Shown here one piece after another: positions 1 to 6,792 of a stretch of 17,045 bases of DNA (within the stretch, counting starts at the first letter, position 1; every line of letters begins with the position of its first letter). This DNA is from Prevotellaceae bacterium (GTDB lineage Bacteria; Bacteroidota; Bacteroidia; Bacteroidales; UBA932). Location of the stretch: the NCBI GenBank assembly GCA_031259805.1, contig JAIRKX010000113.1, forward strand, positions 1 through 17,045. The letters run 5' to 3'. The position numbers and the translations under genes are program-made. The notes beneath the pieces are model-generated. The model was not told the DNA's origin. It saw nothing but the letters and a program-made list of their open reading frames with translations, and made no database searches.

Positions 1-125
1 TCAACTTTCAACTTTCAACTAATAATTGTTAATTCATTGTTCCCCGTGGGGGCTCCTCGCCATGACGGAGCAATGAATCACCTCATCATCACATCATCAC
101 ATATGTATTAAATGCGTCAGCCCTG
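1..125 (+). mobile_element. Right end of a MITE-like element (copy 1, cut by the window edge)
   Basis: Bases 8-125 match 6674-6791 with two substitutions over 118 bp, in the same orientation. The segment ends in the same terminal inverted repeat as the complete copy at 6356-6791, finishing GCGTCAGCCCTG at 125. Bases 1-21 are three tandem TCAACTT heptamers; copy 2 has one full TCAACTT followed by TCAACTA. No coding sequence is visible. The element end lies about 43 bp upstream of the -7 promoter box of the following gene. Only the right part is in the window, so total size is unknown. Confidence 0.75.
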
Positions 126-167
126 GGCTCAATATTCAATCGTCAATGAAAATATAAAAAAAAGTTG

Positions 168-175
168 TACATTTG
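168..175 (+). promoter_or_regulatory. Bacteroidota -7 promoter box (TACATTTG) for the ureohydrolase operon
   Basis: TACATTTG fits the TAnnTTTG consensus of the major Bacteroidota sigma factor. The expected transcription start is a few bases downstream, giving a leader of roughly 15 nt before the ATG at 194. No TTTG sits at the usual -33 distance. The box contains the TTG codon at 173 that would otherwise extend the reading frame, which argues against that upstream start. Confidence 0.55.
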
Positions 176-193
176 CATCCTTGTTTATCAAAG

Positions 194-1234
194 ATGACAT
201 TGTTTAATCCAAATGACATAGGACAACCCAACGGGCATTATTTTGCTCTTCCGTATTCGCTCGACGAAGCGATGTTGGCGCTGATTTCCGTACCGTGGGA
301 CGTAACCACCTCATTCCGCCCGGGAACGGCCGGCGCTCCGCAATCCATTATCGGCGCATCGGCGCAGGTTGATTTATTTGATGAAGATGTAGCCGAAGCA
401 TGGACAATAAAAATCGGCACAGCCCCCTTCAGCGCCCGATTAGAAGAAGAAAACAGAAAATACAGGGCTATCGCCGAAAAAATTATAGCCGCCTTAGCGC
501 AAGGCATCGTATCGGATAAATTAACGGATAAGACAGCGAAAATCAACACCGCTTGCGAAGCCATGAATCAATATGTATACCGGGAAGCGCGAAACCAGTT
601 AGCGGCGCAACGTATCCCAGCGATAGTAGGCGGCGAACACAGCGTGCCGTTCGGACTGTTACGTGCATTGAGCGAACAATACGAAGCCTTCGGCATCCTG
701 CACATCGACGCCCATGCCGACCTCCGCAAGGCCTACGAAGGATTTACCTACTCGCACGCCTCCATTATGTACAACGCCCTCCAACTCCCCGCCCTGCAAC
801 GCCTGACGCAAGTAGCCGTGCGCGATTATTGCCACGACGAATCCCTGCTGATGCAAAACGACAAGCGGATTATTACATTCCTCGACAGCCACTGGCAGGA
901 AGAGGCATTCCACGGTAAAACATGGGCTGCGCATACGGACGAAATCGTACAATCGTTACCACACCACGTATACATCAGTTTTGACATCGACGGACTGACG
1001 CCGGACTGCTGCCCGAACACAGGTACGCCGGTGCCGGGAGGCTTGAGCTACCCGCAAGCAGTATATCTGCTGAAGCAGGTAGCGCAGTCGGGACGACGGA
1101 TTATCGGATTCGACTTATGCGAAACGTCGGCCAACGCCAATGACGCCAATCTCGCCGCCCGTTTACTGTACAAACTTTGTTGCTATACCTATCTTGCCAA
1201 CCGCAATCACACAAAAGAAAACAACAATAATTAA
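194..1234 (+). CDS. Ureohydrolase (arginase/agmatinase/formimidoylglutamase superfamily)
   Basis: A 346-residue binuclear manganese hydrolase of the ureohydrolase fold, expected to hydrolyse a guanidino or formimidoyl substrate in the cytoplasm. The signature motifs are present and ordered: VGGEHS (His149), DAHADLR (Asp172, His174, Asp176) and SFDIDG (Asp264, Asp266), so all six metal ligands are intact. An RPGTAGAP segment near residue 42 resembles the substrate-loop region of agmatinases. The frame is open back to TTG at 173, but that codon lies in the promoter box, so ATG 194 is chosen. It is the first gene of a likely three-gene operon, 17 bp before the FKBP gene. Sequence alone does not separate agmatinase, arginase, formimidoylglutamase or guanidino-acid hydrolase; Bacteroidota members are usually annotated agmatinase family. 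Confidence 0.85.
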   Translation: MTLFNPNDIGQPNGHYFALPYSLDEAMLALISVPWDVTTSFRPGTAGAPQSIIGASAQVDLFDEDVAEAWTIKIGTAPFSARLEEENRKYRAIAEKIIAALAQGIVSDKLTDKTAKINTACEAMNQYVYREARNQLAAQRIPAIVGGEHSVPFGLLRALSEQYEAFGILHIDAHADLRKAYEGFTYSHASIMYNALQLPALQRLTQVAVRDYCHDESLLMQNDKRIITFLDSHWQEEAFHGKTWAAHTDEIVQSLPHHVYISFDIDGLTPDCCPNTGTPVPGGLSYPQAVYLLKQVAQSGRRIIGFDLCETSANANDANLAARLLYKLCCYTYLANRNHTKENNNN

Positions 1235-1251
1235 AATATAAACTATCAAAA

Positions 1252-2256
1252 ATGAAAAAAATGAAAACAGTAAAAATGCTCTTGTTTGCCTCGGTGTTAT
1301 TTGCTATAACAGCCGAGAGTTGTGCACAAAAAAACAATTTTAAACTAACCAAAGCTGAAGTCGATTCGCTCAGTTATGCTATTGGGGTTGATTTCGGAGG
1401 CAGTTTAAAAAGTTCAAAATTAACATTTATCTATGTGGATACGCTGGCGGATGCGTTGTTTAGCGTGGTAAAAAACGACTCGCTACGCTTTAGCAATGAA
1501 CAGGCGCTTAGTTGCATCCGGAATTTCTTTATGGGACTCCAGCAGTATGAAGAACAGTCGGCAGATAGCATTATCGGCACACTAACGCCTGCTCAGATCG
1601 ACTCGTTGAGTTATGCCCTTGGCATCAACTTGGGCGAAAATTTTAAAGAAGGCACACCATTAGCGATCATTAACCTGAATACGCTACTGCAAGCCATAAA
1701 AGATGTTTTGACCGACGGCGAGCTACGTTTTGACCCCTCGACATCGCGCGCCATCATTCAACGCCTGATAAGAAAACAGCAGGAATTAGAAACAGCTAAA
1801 ATAGCAGCCAAAAACAAAGAGACCGAAGACGCATTCCTGAAAAAGAATAAAAAAGCCGACAGCGTAGTAACCTTAGCAAGCGGGTTGCAATACAAGATTC
1901 TGGCCGAAGGAACGGGAATCAAACCGGCGGCGACGGATACGGTAGAAGTACACTATAAAGGCACATTATTAGACGGCCGCGAATTTGACTCGTCGTATCA
2001 ACGCAACCAACCGGCCAAATTCCCATTAGACCGGGTGATTAAAGGATGGACAGAAGGCTTCCAGCAATTCGGCGAAGGTACCAAAGCCATCCTCTATATT
2101 CCCAGCGAACTGGCTTACGGTGCACAAGCGCCCTATGGTTCTATCATCGAACCGGGAGCGACCTTGATATTTGAGGTAGAATTACTGAACGTTTTCCCCG
2201 GCCCGCAGCCTATGGAAGAAAATACGGAAGAACAAAATACGGAAACCGAAAAATAA
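1252..2256 (+). CDS. FKBP-type peptidyl-prolyl isomerase, predicted lipoprotein
   Basis: A 334-residue envelope protein that should catalyse cis-trans isomerisation of prolyl bonds outside the cytoplasm. Residues 1-23 form a Lys-rich then hydrophobic signal peptide ending before Cys24 (AESC), a loose lipobox. Residues 32-100 and 111-180 are two related helical segments, each starting LTxAxxDSLSYAxG, resembling the FKBP_N dimerisation domain in duplicate. A charged linker (180-205) leads to the FKBP_C catalytic domain at about 208-314 (VHYKGTLLDGREFDSSY, then IPSELAYG). The tail is Glu-rich. No acidic stretch follows Cys24, so a Bacteroides-type surface-export signal is not evident and a periplasm-facing location is more likely. 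A second in-frame ATG at 1261 is also possible. It sits 7 bp before the DUF3127 gene. Confidence 0.88.
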   Translation: MKKMKTVKMLLFASVLFAITAESCAQKNNFKLTKAEVDSLSYAIGVDFGGSLKSSKLTFIYVDTLADALFSVVKNDSLRFSNEQALSCIRNFFMGLQQYEEQSADSIIGTLTPAQIDSLSYALGINLGENFKEGTPLAIINLNTLLQAIKDVLTDGELRFDPSTSRAIIQRLIRKQQELETAKIAAKNKETEDAFLKKNKKADSVVTLASGLQYKILAEGTGIKPAATDTVEVHYKGTLLDGREFDSSYQRNQPAKFPLDRVIKGWTEGFQQFGEGTKAILYIPSELAYGAQAPYGSIIEPGATLIFEVELLNVFPGPQPMEENTEEQNTETEK

Positions 2257-2263
2257 TACGACT

Positions 2264-2668
2264 ATGGCACTCGAAATAAGCGGTAAATTAGTTAAGAAGC
2301 TGGAAGTCCAAAGCGGCTCAAACGAACGTGGTACGTGGAGCAAGCAGGAGATTATTATTGAAATCCCCGGCCAATATACCCGTCAGGTATGTTTATTATT
2401 GTGGGGCGAACAGATTGGCGAGGCAGTCCGTTACAATATCGGCGATATATTGAAAGTCAATTTTGATCTACAATCGCGAGAATTTAACGGCAAATGGTAC
2501 ACCAATGTCCGCCCGTGGCGAATAGAAGTAGAAGCGGTCAGCGTGGCGGCCTATCCGCCTGCTTCGGTTCCGGCTACGGAAACACCTGTAACCGATACGT
2601 CCACCACAGCTCCTGCCGACGATCCTTTTAATAATAACGCACAATCGCAGGATGACTTACCCTTTTAA
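2264..2668 (+). CDS. DUF3127 family protein with SSB-like acidic C-terminal tip
   Basis: A 134-residue cytoplasmic protein matching the small Bacteroidota family DUF3127. Residues 1-92 are a compact beta-rich domain (EISGKLVKK, WSKQEIIIEIPGQY, YNIGDILKVNFDLQSREFNGKWYTNVRPWRIE) that reads like an OB fold. Residues 93-120 are a Pro/Thr/Ala-rich flexible linker, and the protein ends DDPFNNNAQSQDDLPF. The final DDLPF closely resembles the DDDIPF-type tip by which single-stranded DNA-binding proteins recruit partners. Domain, linker and tip reproduce the layout of SSB, which suggests a DNA or RNA binding role, but that is inference. It is the last gene before the terminator at 2694. Confidence 0.82.
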   Translation: MALEISGKLVKKLEVQSGSNERGTWSKQEIIIEIPGQYTRQVCLLLWGEQIGEAVRYNIGDILKVNFDLQSREFNGKWYTNVRPWRIEVEAVSVAAYPPASVPATETPVTDTSTTAPADDPFNNNAQSQDDLPF

Positions 2669-2693
2669 CGGGCAAAGCACAAAATGAACACAT

Positions 2694-2726
2694 AAAAAAT
2701 CCGGCTGCCGCATAGCCGGATTTTTT
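2694..2726 (+). terminator. Intrinsic terminator of the ureohydrolase-FKBP-DUF3127 operon
   Basis: A 13-bp perfect inverted repeat, AAAAAATCCGGCT (2694-2706) and AGCCGGATTTTTT (2714-2726), with a 7-nt loop. The GC-rich core is flanked by A and T tracts, so it could terminate transcription from either side. It starts 26 bp after the DUF3127 stop codon. Confidence 0.9.
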
Positions 2727-2781
2727 ATGCTAAAATACCCAATGAAGAATTAGGAGCTCCCATCCGGGGATACACCTACAC

Positions 2782-2817
2782 CCCTGTACAACCTATGTAT
2801 GGTTGGGTTGTACAGGG
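2782..2817 (+). repeat. 12-bp perfect inverted repeat (hairpin)
   Basis: CCCTGTACAACC (2782-2793) and GGTTGTACAGGG (2806-2817) are exact reverse complements around a 12-nt loop. Seven bases downstream there is a run of five T, so it could be a second plus-strand terminator or a termination point for the converging operon. It could also be a repeat remnant. Confidence 0.65.
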
Positions 2818-2829
2818 TAGCCGGTTTTT

Positions 2830-2853
2830 CTGTTGACATATATGTCCTAACAG
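2830..2853. repeat. Palindrome GACATATATGTC within a larger dyad
   Basis: GACATATATGTC (2835-2846) is a perfect 12-bp palindrome. CTGTT at 2830-2834 and AACAG at 2849-2853 extend the dyad with a 2-nt bulge. It lies between convergent genes, so an operator role is unlikely; a structural element or terminator stem is more plausible. Confidence 0.5.
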
Positions 2854-2962
2854 GCAATTCGTGATTTGTAGTTCTTAAAATCTTAAGGCCTTAAAGTCTT
2901 ATCGCGCATCCCAACCAGATGTCCTAAAGTCTGAATCTCTTAATGTTTTAAGGTACTATTCC

Positions 2963-3553
2963 TCATTCTCTCTCTTGTTCTATCAGTCCTTTCACCTCCG
3001 TCTCCACCACCTCCATGAAGAACGCCGCAAAATCCGCCTCCAGTCGCACATAGTGTATTTGCAGAAAAGCAATAGCCAGCGCTGTATCTATCGGGATATT
3101 TTTATAGTGTACCATAATGTCCAGCGACCCTTGCAGTCCCGCGAGCGTCGCATAACGGCATAGGCGGTTACTCAAAATAAAATGCCACATAATCCCCTTG
3201 ACGGCCGGTGGCAGGATACGTCGATGTTGCCACAGCGTCCAATAGAACCGGCGAGCGAATACCGGCAGCCTGACCGGCGAATAATCGTCGAAATGCACCG
3301 CCAGCAGATGATCGAAATACATATCAAGGATGATGCCGGCGTAGCGTCCGAACGGCTCACGCAGCAATACTTTCGTCTGTTGCACCACCGGATGCGTATC
3401 GGTAAACCGGTCTATTGCCCGATGATGCCGGATTCCCTCCTGCACATCGGGCGGATAACCTGCCATCTGCTGTCCCTTCACAAAATCCCCAATAAAATTA
3501 CCTACCTGCCCCGGCGGCGACGACGAAAGGAAAATATGCGCAAGATAGTTCAT
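2963..3553 (-). CDS. acpH: Acyl carrier protein phosphodiesterase (AcpH-like)
   Basis: A 196-residue cytoplasmic protein close to the usual length of AcpH (about 193 residues in Escherichia coli). That enzyme removes the 4'-phosphopantetheine arm from holo-ACP. Family hallmarks are at the N terminus: MNYLAHIFLS, GNFIGDFVKG (residues 18-27), HHRAIDRFTDTHP (43-55) and ILDMYFDHLLA (75-85), the last carrying conserved acidic and His residues expected at the metal site. The start ATG at 3553 matches the conserved MNYLAH beginning. It lies 76 bp downstream of the small membrane protein gene on the same strand and could be co-transcribed; I see no promoter box between them. DUF479 is the older name of the family. 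Confidence 0.85.
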   Translation of the reverse strand: MNYLAHIFLSSSPPGQVGNFIGDFVKGQQMAGYPPDVQEGIRHHRAIDRFTDTHPVVQQTKVLLREPFGRYAGIILDMYFDHLLAVHFDDYSPVRLPVFARRFYWTLWQHRRILPPAVKGIMWHFILSNRLCRYATLAGLQGSLDIMVHYKNIPIDTALAIAFLQIHYVRLEADFAAFFMEVVETEVKGLIEQERE

Positions 3554-3629
3554 TAGCAGTTGAAGGAGTTAGAGTAGTTCATCTCAATCGTCCCAATCAT
3601 CCCGGTCGGCTCAATTGTCCCGTTAGTTC

Positions 3630-3926
3630 CTATTCCTTCAATGGACACACTGTCGTACAACTGTCGCACCTGCTCCCTGAATCTTTACTGCCCTGCATGT
3701 TCTTTGCGCGATTCAGTTCATCCTCTTGCACGCAGGTGATGCCGCGCTTACGCATATTCTTATTATCACGAATATGTGTATTGGGGAATGTCCCATTTTT
3801 GCGCAGCAGCAGCTTGATAGCTAATCCTGCGACGCAAAGTGCAAGAACGAGGATAGAGACGAGAATAACTCCGCCAAGTCCCGAAAGGAACAGGATGCTG
3901 TATATAGTTACAGGATGGTGCATCAT
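3630..3926 (-). CDS. Small single-span membrane protein with C-terminal cysteine cluster
   Basis: A 98-residue protein of unknown function. Residues 8-40 are strongly hydrophobic (one transmembrane helix). A basic, polar segment follows (RKNGTFPNTHIRDNKNMRKRGITCVQEDE), which I associate with a conserved Bacteroidota family usually annotated only as membrane or secreted protein. The C terminus carries CDSCTTVCPL, so Cys87, Cys90 and Cys94 plus Cys65 could bind metal or an iron-sulfur cluster. It follows the NfnB-like gene by 17 bp on the same strand, probably in one operon, which makes a link to redox metabolism possible but unproven. Two adjacent ATG codons (3926, 3923) could serve as start. 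Confidence 0.7.
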   Translation of the reverse strand: MMHHPVTIYSILFLSGLGGVILVSILVLALCVAGLAIKLLLRKNGTFPNTHIRDNKNMRKRGITCVQEDELNRAKNMQGSKDSGSRCDSCTTVCPLKE

Positions 3927-3943
3927 ATTGTGATGTCCGTAGG

Positions 3944-5353
3944 TTAATCGGTGGATACTAGCGGCGTGGCGGGTTTGGTAAGAAAACGGTGGATAGCGGC
4001 GGCGGCATTGCGTCCCGCGCCCATAGCGAGGATGACGGTAGCAGCGCCGGTAACAATATCGCCGCCGGCAAATACCCCTTTACGAGATGTCGCCCCATGC
4101 TCGTCGGCCACGATACACTGCCGCCGGTCGATGGCCAGCCCCTTCGTCGTACTTGCGATAAGCGGATTAGGCGAAGTGCCCAGCGACATAATCACCACAT
4201 CGGTCGCCATCTCAAATTCGGAGCCGGAAATGACTACAGGGCTGCGACGACCGCTTTCATCAGGAGCGCCCAGTTCCATACGGACACATCGCAGACCGCG
4301 CACCCAGCCCCGTTCGTCGCCCAATACCGTCACCGGATTACACAGCATGCGGAACATCACGCCTTCTTCTTTGGCATGATGTACCTCCTCGACCCGCGCC
4401 GGCAGTTCTTTTTCCGTCCGGCGGTAGACGACAGTTACTTCCGCGCCCAGACGCAAGGCGGAACGAGCGGCATCCATCGCCACATTACCGCCGCCGACTA
4501 CCGCCACACGTCGACCGGTATATATAGGTGTATCGGATGTGGCCTCGTAAGCGCGCATCAGGTTATTGCGGGTCAGAAATTCGTTGGCCGATACGACGCC
4601 GTTCAGATTCTCGCCCGGGATGTTCATAAATTTAGGCAGTCCTGCGCCGGAGGCAATAAAGACGGCATCAAATGCTTCCTCATCCAGCAATGCATCGACT
4701 GTCAGCGTACGACCGATGATGACATTGGTTTCAATACGTACGCCTAACTGCTTCAAATTATCAATTTCATATTTCACGACCGTTCTCTTCGGCAGACGGA
4801 ACTCCGGGATACCGTATTCCAGTACGCCGCCGGCCTTGTGTAAGGCTTCGAAAATCGTAACCTCGTAACCGTTTTTAGCCAAATCGTGCGCGCACGACAG
4901 CCCCGCCGGGCCACTACCGACAATCGCCACACGTCGCCCGTTAGCCGGCTCTTTCGTGAGAAAAACGGCCCCATGCTCGCGGTTATAGTCGGCGACAAAA
5001 CGCTCCAGTTTCCCGATATTCACCGGTTGCCCTTTGATACCGAGAATACAGTGGCCCTCGCACTGTGTTTCCTGTGGGCACACACGTCCGCAAACCGCAG
5101 GCAGGCAACTGTCGCGGGCAATAATACCGGCAGCTTCCGCAAAATGCCCTTGCGCCGTTTCGGCAATAAACGCCGGAATCCGGATATTCACCGGACAGGC
5201 CGGCACGCACTTCGGATTACGGCATTGCAGGCAGCGCGTAGCTTCCAGCATAGCCTCCTCGTCGGTATATCCTAAACAAACTTCCTTGAAATTCGCCCGC
5301 CGCATTTGCGGATCTTGCTCGCGGGCTTCGATACGTGGGTTTTTATTTGCCAT
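3944..5353 (-). CDS. nfnB: NfnB / glutamate synthase small subunit-like NADPH oxidoreductase
   Basis: A 469-residue iron-sulfur flavoprotein. The N-terminal ferredoxin-like domain has Cys41, Cys44, Cys49 and Cys53 (CLQCRNPKCVPAC), then Cys83, Cys88, Cys92, Cys98 and Cys102, able to hold two [4Fe-4S] clusters. An FAD-binding Rossmann motif follows (VAIVGSGPAG, 142-151), then an NADPH-binding motif (VAVVGGGNVAMD, 283-294) with YRRTEKELPAR, and a second FAD contact GVFAGGD near the C terminus. It is commonly annotated as homotetrameric NADPH-dependent glutamate synthase. No large glutamate synthase subunit is present, and the partner immediately upstream is an NfnA-like protein whose stop overlaps this start by 11 bp. 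NfnAB (NADH-dependent reduced ferredoxin:NADP+ oxidoreductase) or a SudAB-type enzyme is therefore the better reading. Confidence 0.82.
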   Translation of the reverse strand: MANKNPRIEAREQDPQMRRANFKEVCLGYTDEEAMLEATRCLQCRNPKCVPACPVNIRIPAFIAETAQGHFAEAAGIIARDSCLPAVCGRVCPQETQCEGHCILGIKGQPVNIGKLERFVADYNREHGAVFLTKEPANGRRVAIVGSGPAGLSCAHDLAKNGYEVTIFEALHKAGGVLEYGIPEFRLPKRTVVKYEIDNLKQLGVRIETNVIIGRTLTVDALLDEEAFDAVFIASGAGLPKFMNIPGENLNGVVSANEFLTRNNLMRAYEATSDTPIYTGRRVAVVGGGNVAMDAARSALRLGAEVTVVYRRTEKELPARVEEVHHAKEEGVMFRMLCNPVTVLGDERGWVRGLRCVRMELGAPDESGRRSPVVISGSEFEMATDVVIMSLGTSPNPLIASTTKGLAIDRRQCIVADEHGATSRKGVFAGGDIVTGAATVILAMGAGRNAAAAIHRFLTKPATPLVSTD

Positions 5354-6233
5354 TGATTTCTATTTCTCGGTACATAGTTTGGCGTCTCATAGCTTCATCG
5401 AAATCGACCAGCGCCCCGTCGAACTCCGGGCCATCGACACAGGTAAATTGTGTTTTCCCGCCGACAGTCACACGACACGCGCCGCACATGCCCGTACCGT
5501 CAACCATCAGCGTATTCATGCTCACCACCGACGGGATTTGGTACTGCTGCGCCAATTGCGCAACAAACTTCATCATAATCATCGGCCCGATAGCGACCAC
5601 CGTGTCATAGCTTTGCCGATTTTCCTCCACCAGTCGCCGGATGACATCGGTTACCAGTCCTTTCTGCCCGACGCTGCCGTCGTCGGTCGCGATATACAGA
5701 GCGCGGCATACGGCCTTCATCTCCTCCTGAAAGATCAACAGCGACGCGCTTTTTGCCCCAACAACGACATCGACGGTTGCACCGCGCGTGTGCAGCCATT
5801 TCACCTGCGGATATATCGGCGCTGTACCCAGTCCGCCGCCGACAAACAGCCAGTGCCCGGACATTAATTCGGACGGCGTTTTATGCACAAACTCCGACGG
5901 ACGTCCCAGTGGCCCGGCAATATCCGTCAACCGTTCGCCCTCCGCCTTGAGGCAAATCAACCGGCTCGACACGCCAACCACCTGCGTAACCAGCGTCACA
6001 ATGCCACGCACGGCGTCATAATCCGATATAGTCAGCGGAATACGTTCCCCGTGCTCGCTTGCGCGGACAATGACAAACTGCCCCGGCAGGGCTGCCTTTG
6101 CAATGCGCGGAGCATACACTTTCATCAAATAAATATTCTCCGCCAACGTGCGTTTCTCGACAATAAGCCCTCCTGAACTCTTGCCGTCCGCTGCCTGTGC
6201 GCACATACCTCCTGATATTTCCTGTGTAGACAT
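5343..6233 (-). CDS. nfnA: NfnA-like ferredoxin-NADP+ reductase subunit (FAD, NAD, [2Fe-2S])
   Basis: A 296-residue flavoprotein, partner of the downstream subunit. After a 20-residue N-terminal extension, residues 22-110 form the FAD-binding barrel (RIPLTIS, 64-70). Residues 128-240 form the nucleotide-binding domain (VGGGLGTAPIYPQ from 131). The C terminus has MCGACRVTVGGKTQFTC, giving Cys250, Cys253 and Cys265 followed by DGPEFDG. Three Cys plus a nearby Asp match the unusual [2Fe-2S] ligation known for NfnA. Databases often call these proteins sulfide or dihydroorotate dehydrogenase-like. The extension (MSTQEISGGMCAQAAD) is atypical and the start could be Met10. A TAAGTTTG box 30 bp upstream is the likely promoter of the operon. 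Confidence 0.82.
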   Translation of the reverse strand: MSTQEISGGMCAQAADGKSSGGLIVEKRTLAENIYLMKVYAPRIAKAALPGQFVIVRASEHGERIPLTISDYDAVRGIVTLVTQVVGVSSRLICLKAEGERLTDIAGPLGRPSEFVHKTPSELMSGHWLFVGGGLGTAPIYPQVKWLHTRGATVDVVVGAKSASLLIFQEEMKAVCRALYIATDDGSVGQKGLVTDVIRRLVEENRQSYDTVVAIGPMIMMKFVAQLAQQYQIPSVVSMNTLMVDGTGMCGACRVTVGGKTQFTCVDGPEFDGALVDFDEAMRRQTMYREIEINGK

Positions 6234-6262
6234 AAATCAGTAATAAATTGCTGTTTTCATTA

Positions 6263-6270
6263 CAAACTTA
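6263..6270 (-). promoter_or_regulatory. Bacteroidota -7 box (TAAGTTTG) for nfnA
   Basis: On the minus strand TAAGTTTG fits TAnnTTTG and predicts a leader of about 25 nt. No TTTG is found at the usual -33 spacing. The MITE-like element begins 86 bp further upstream and so does not interrupt the core promoter. Confidence 0.5.
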
Positions 6271-6355
6271 CAGAAAATTTTTGAATGATGCACGTTGTTG
6301 TGATATTTCCTGCACGCCGGCGACCCTTTTTCAACGATTTTTCACTGCAAAAATA

Positions 6356-6409
6356 CAGGGCTGACGCATCTAATACATATGTGATGATGTAATGATGAGG
6401 TGATTCATT
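6356..6409 (+). repeat. Left terminal inverted repeat of the MITE-like element
   Basis: 54 bp, identical to the reverse complement of 6738-6791 except for A versus G at the 36th base. It also matches the inverted complement of the copy 1 end (72-125), again with few differences. Confidence 0.85.
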
Positions 6410-6434
6410 CCTCCGCTCCGCTCGGAATGACGGG

Positions 6435-6520
6435 GTGAAATGCGCTACGCGCGGTGAAGAGGGTGAAAAGGGTGAAAAGGGTGAAAAGGTGAAATGCGCT
6501 ACGCGCGGTGAAGAGGTGAA
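6435..6520 (+). repeat. Internal direct repeats of the MITE-like element
   Basis: A motif of about 27 bp beginning GTGAAATGCGCTACGCGC occurs at 6435 and again at 6489. Between them sit three GGGTGAAAA nonamers (6461-6487). ACGCGCGG and GCGCTACGCGC make the motif GC-rich and partly self-complementary. The number of units could vary between copies. Confidence 0.7.
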
Positions 6521-6737
6521 AAGGGTGAAATTTGTTCACCCTTTCAATTGTCCCCCGCTGGCAGCCCTGTCCACCCCCGCCAGCGGGGGAGAGCTACGCA
6601 GGCCTCGCCTGTCAGGTTCCTCCGCACGGCTGTCCCCCGCTGGCGGGGGTGCCGACAGGCGGGGGTGGACTTCTCAACTTTCAACTAATAATTGTTAATT
6701 CATTGTTCCCCGTGGGGACTCCTCGCCATGACGGAGC

Positions 6738-6791
6738 AATGAATCACCTCATCATCACATCATCACATATGTATTAGATGCGTCAGCCCTG
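6738..6791 (+). repeat. Right terminal inverted repeat of the MITE-like element
   Basis: Ends GCGTCAGCCCTG at 6791, the inverted partner of 6356-6409. The IS3-like orfA fragment starts directly beyond it, so the element probably inserted into, or recombined with, an older insertion sequence. Confidence 0.85.
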
Positions 6792-6792
6792 C

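Larger units (their letters stand above)
2727..2962. other. Non-coding stretch between convergent operons
   Basis: No convincing reading frame. It contains two hairpins described separately (2782-2817 and 2830-2853). From about 2876 to 2955 it is an AT-rich run with repeated CTTAA-type words, including the palindrome AAGGCCTT. Both flanking operons end here, so the contents are most simply terminators and decayed repeat sequence. Confidence 0.6.
6356..6791 (+). mobile_element. Complete MITE-like element with 54-bp terminal inverted repeats
   Basis: The left end (6356-6409) begins CAGGGCTGACGCATCTAATA, and the right end (6738-6791) is its reverse complement with one mismatch in 54. The 436-bp element has no transposase. 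Inside are a repeated motif GTGAAATGCGCTACGCGC (from 6435 and 6489, 54 bp apart), three GGGTGAAAA nonamers (6461-6487), a 9-bp dyad (6521-6543), a GC-rich 12-bp inverted repeat (6551-6562 with 6579-6590) and a run resembling the end of copy 1. No target duplication is obvious: the left flank is AAAAATA and the right flank CAGAAAG. A second copy's right end is at 1-125. The reading frames inside are low-complexity and I do not call them genes. Confidence 0.8.

Noticed and set aside
173..193. TTG start for the ureohydrolase
   Set aside because: The codon lies in the TACATTTG box, upstream of the expected transcript start.
3182..3556. Plus-strand open frame opposite acpH
   Set aside because: Antisense shadow of a well-conserved gene.
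3944..5353. True glutamate synthase (GltBD) operon
   Set aside because: No large GltB-type subunit is present; the coupled partner is NfnA-like.
3989..5867. Long plus-strand open frames opposite nfnB and nfnA
   Set aside because: They are antisense shadows of conserved iron-sulfur flavoprotein genes in GC-rich DNA, with no domain of their own.
6435..6777. Short plus-strand open frames inside the MITE-like element
   Set aside because: They translate nonamer repeats and GC-rich dyads, have no recognisable domain, and run across the terminal repeat.
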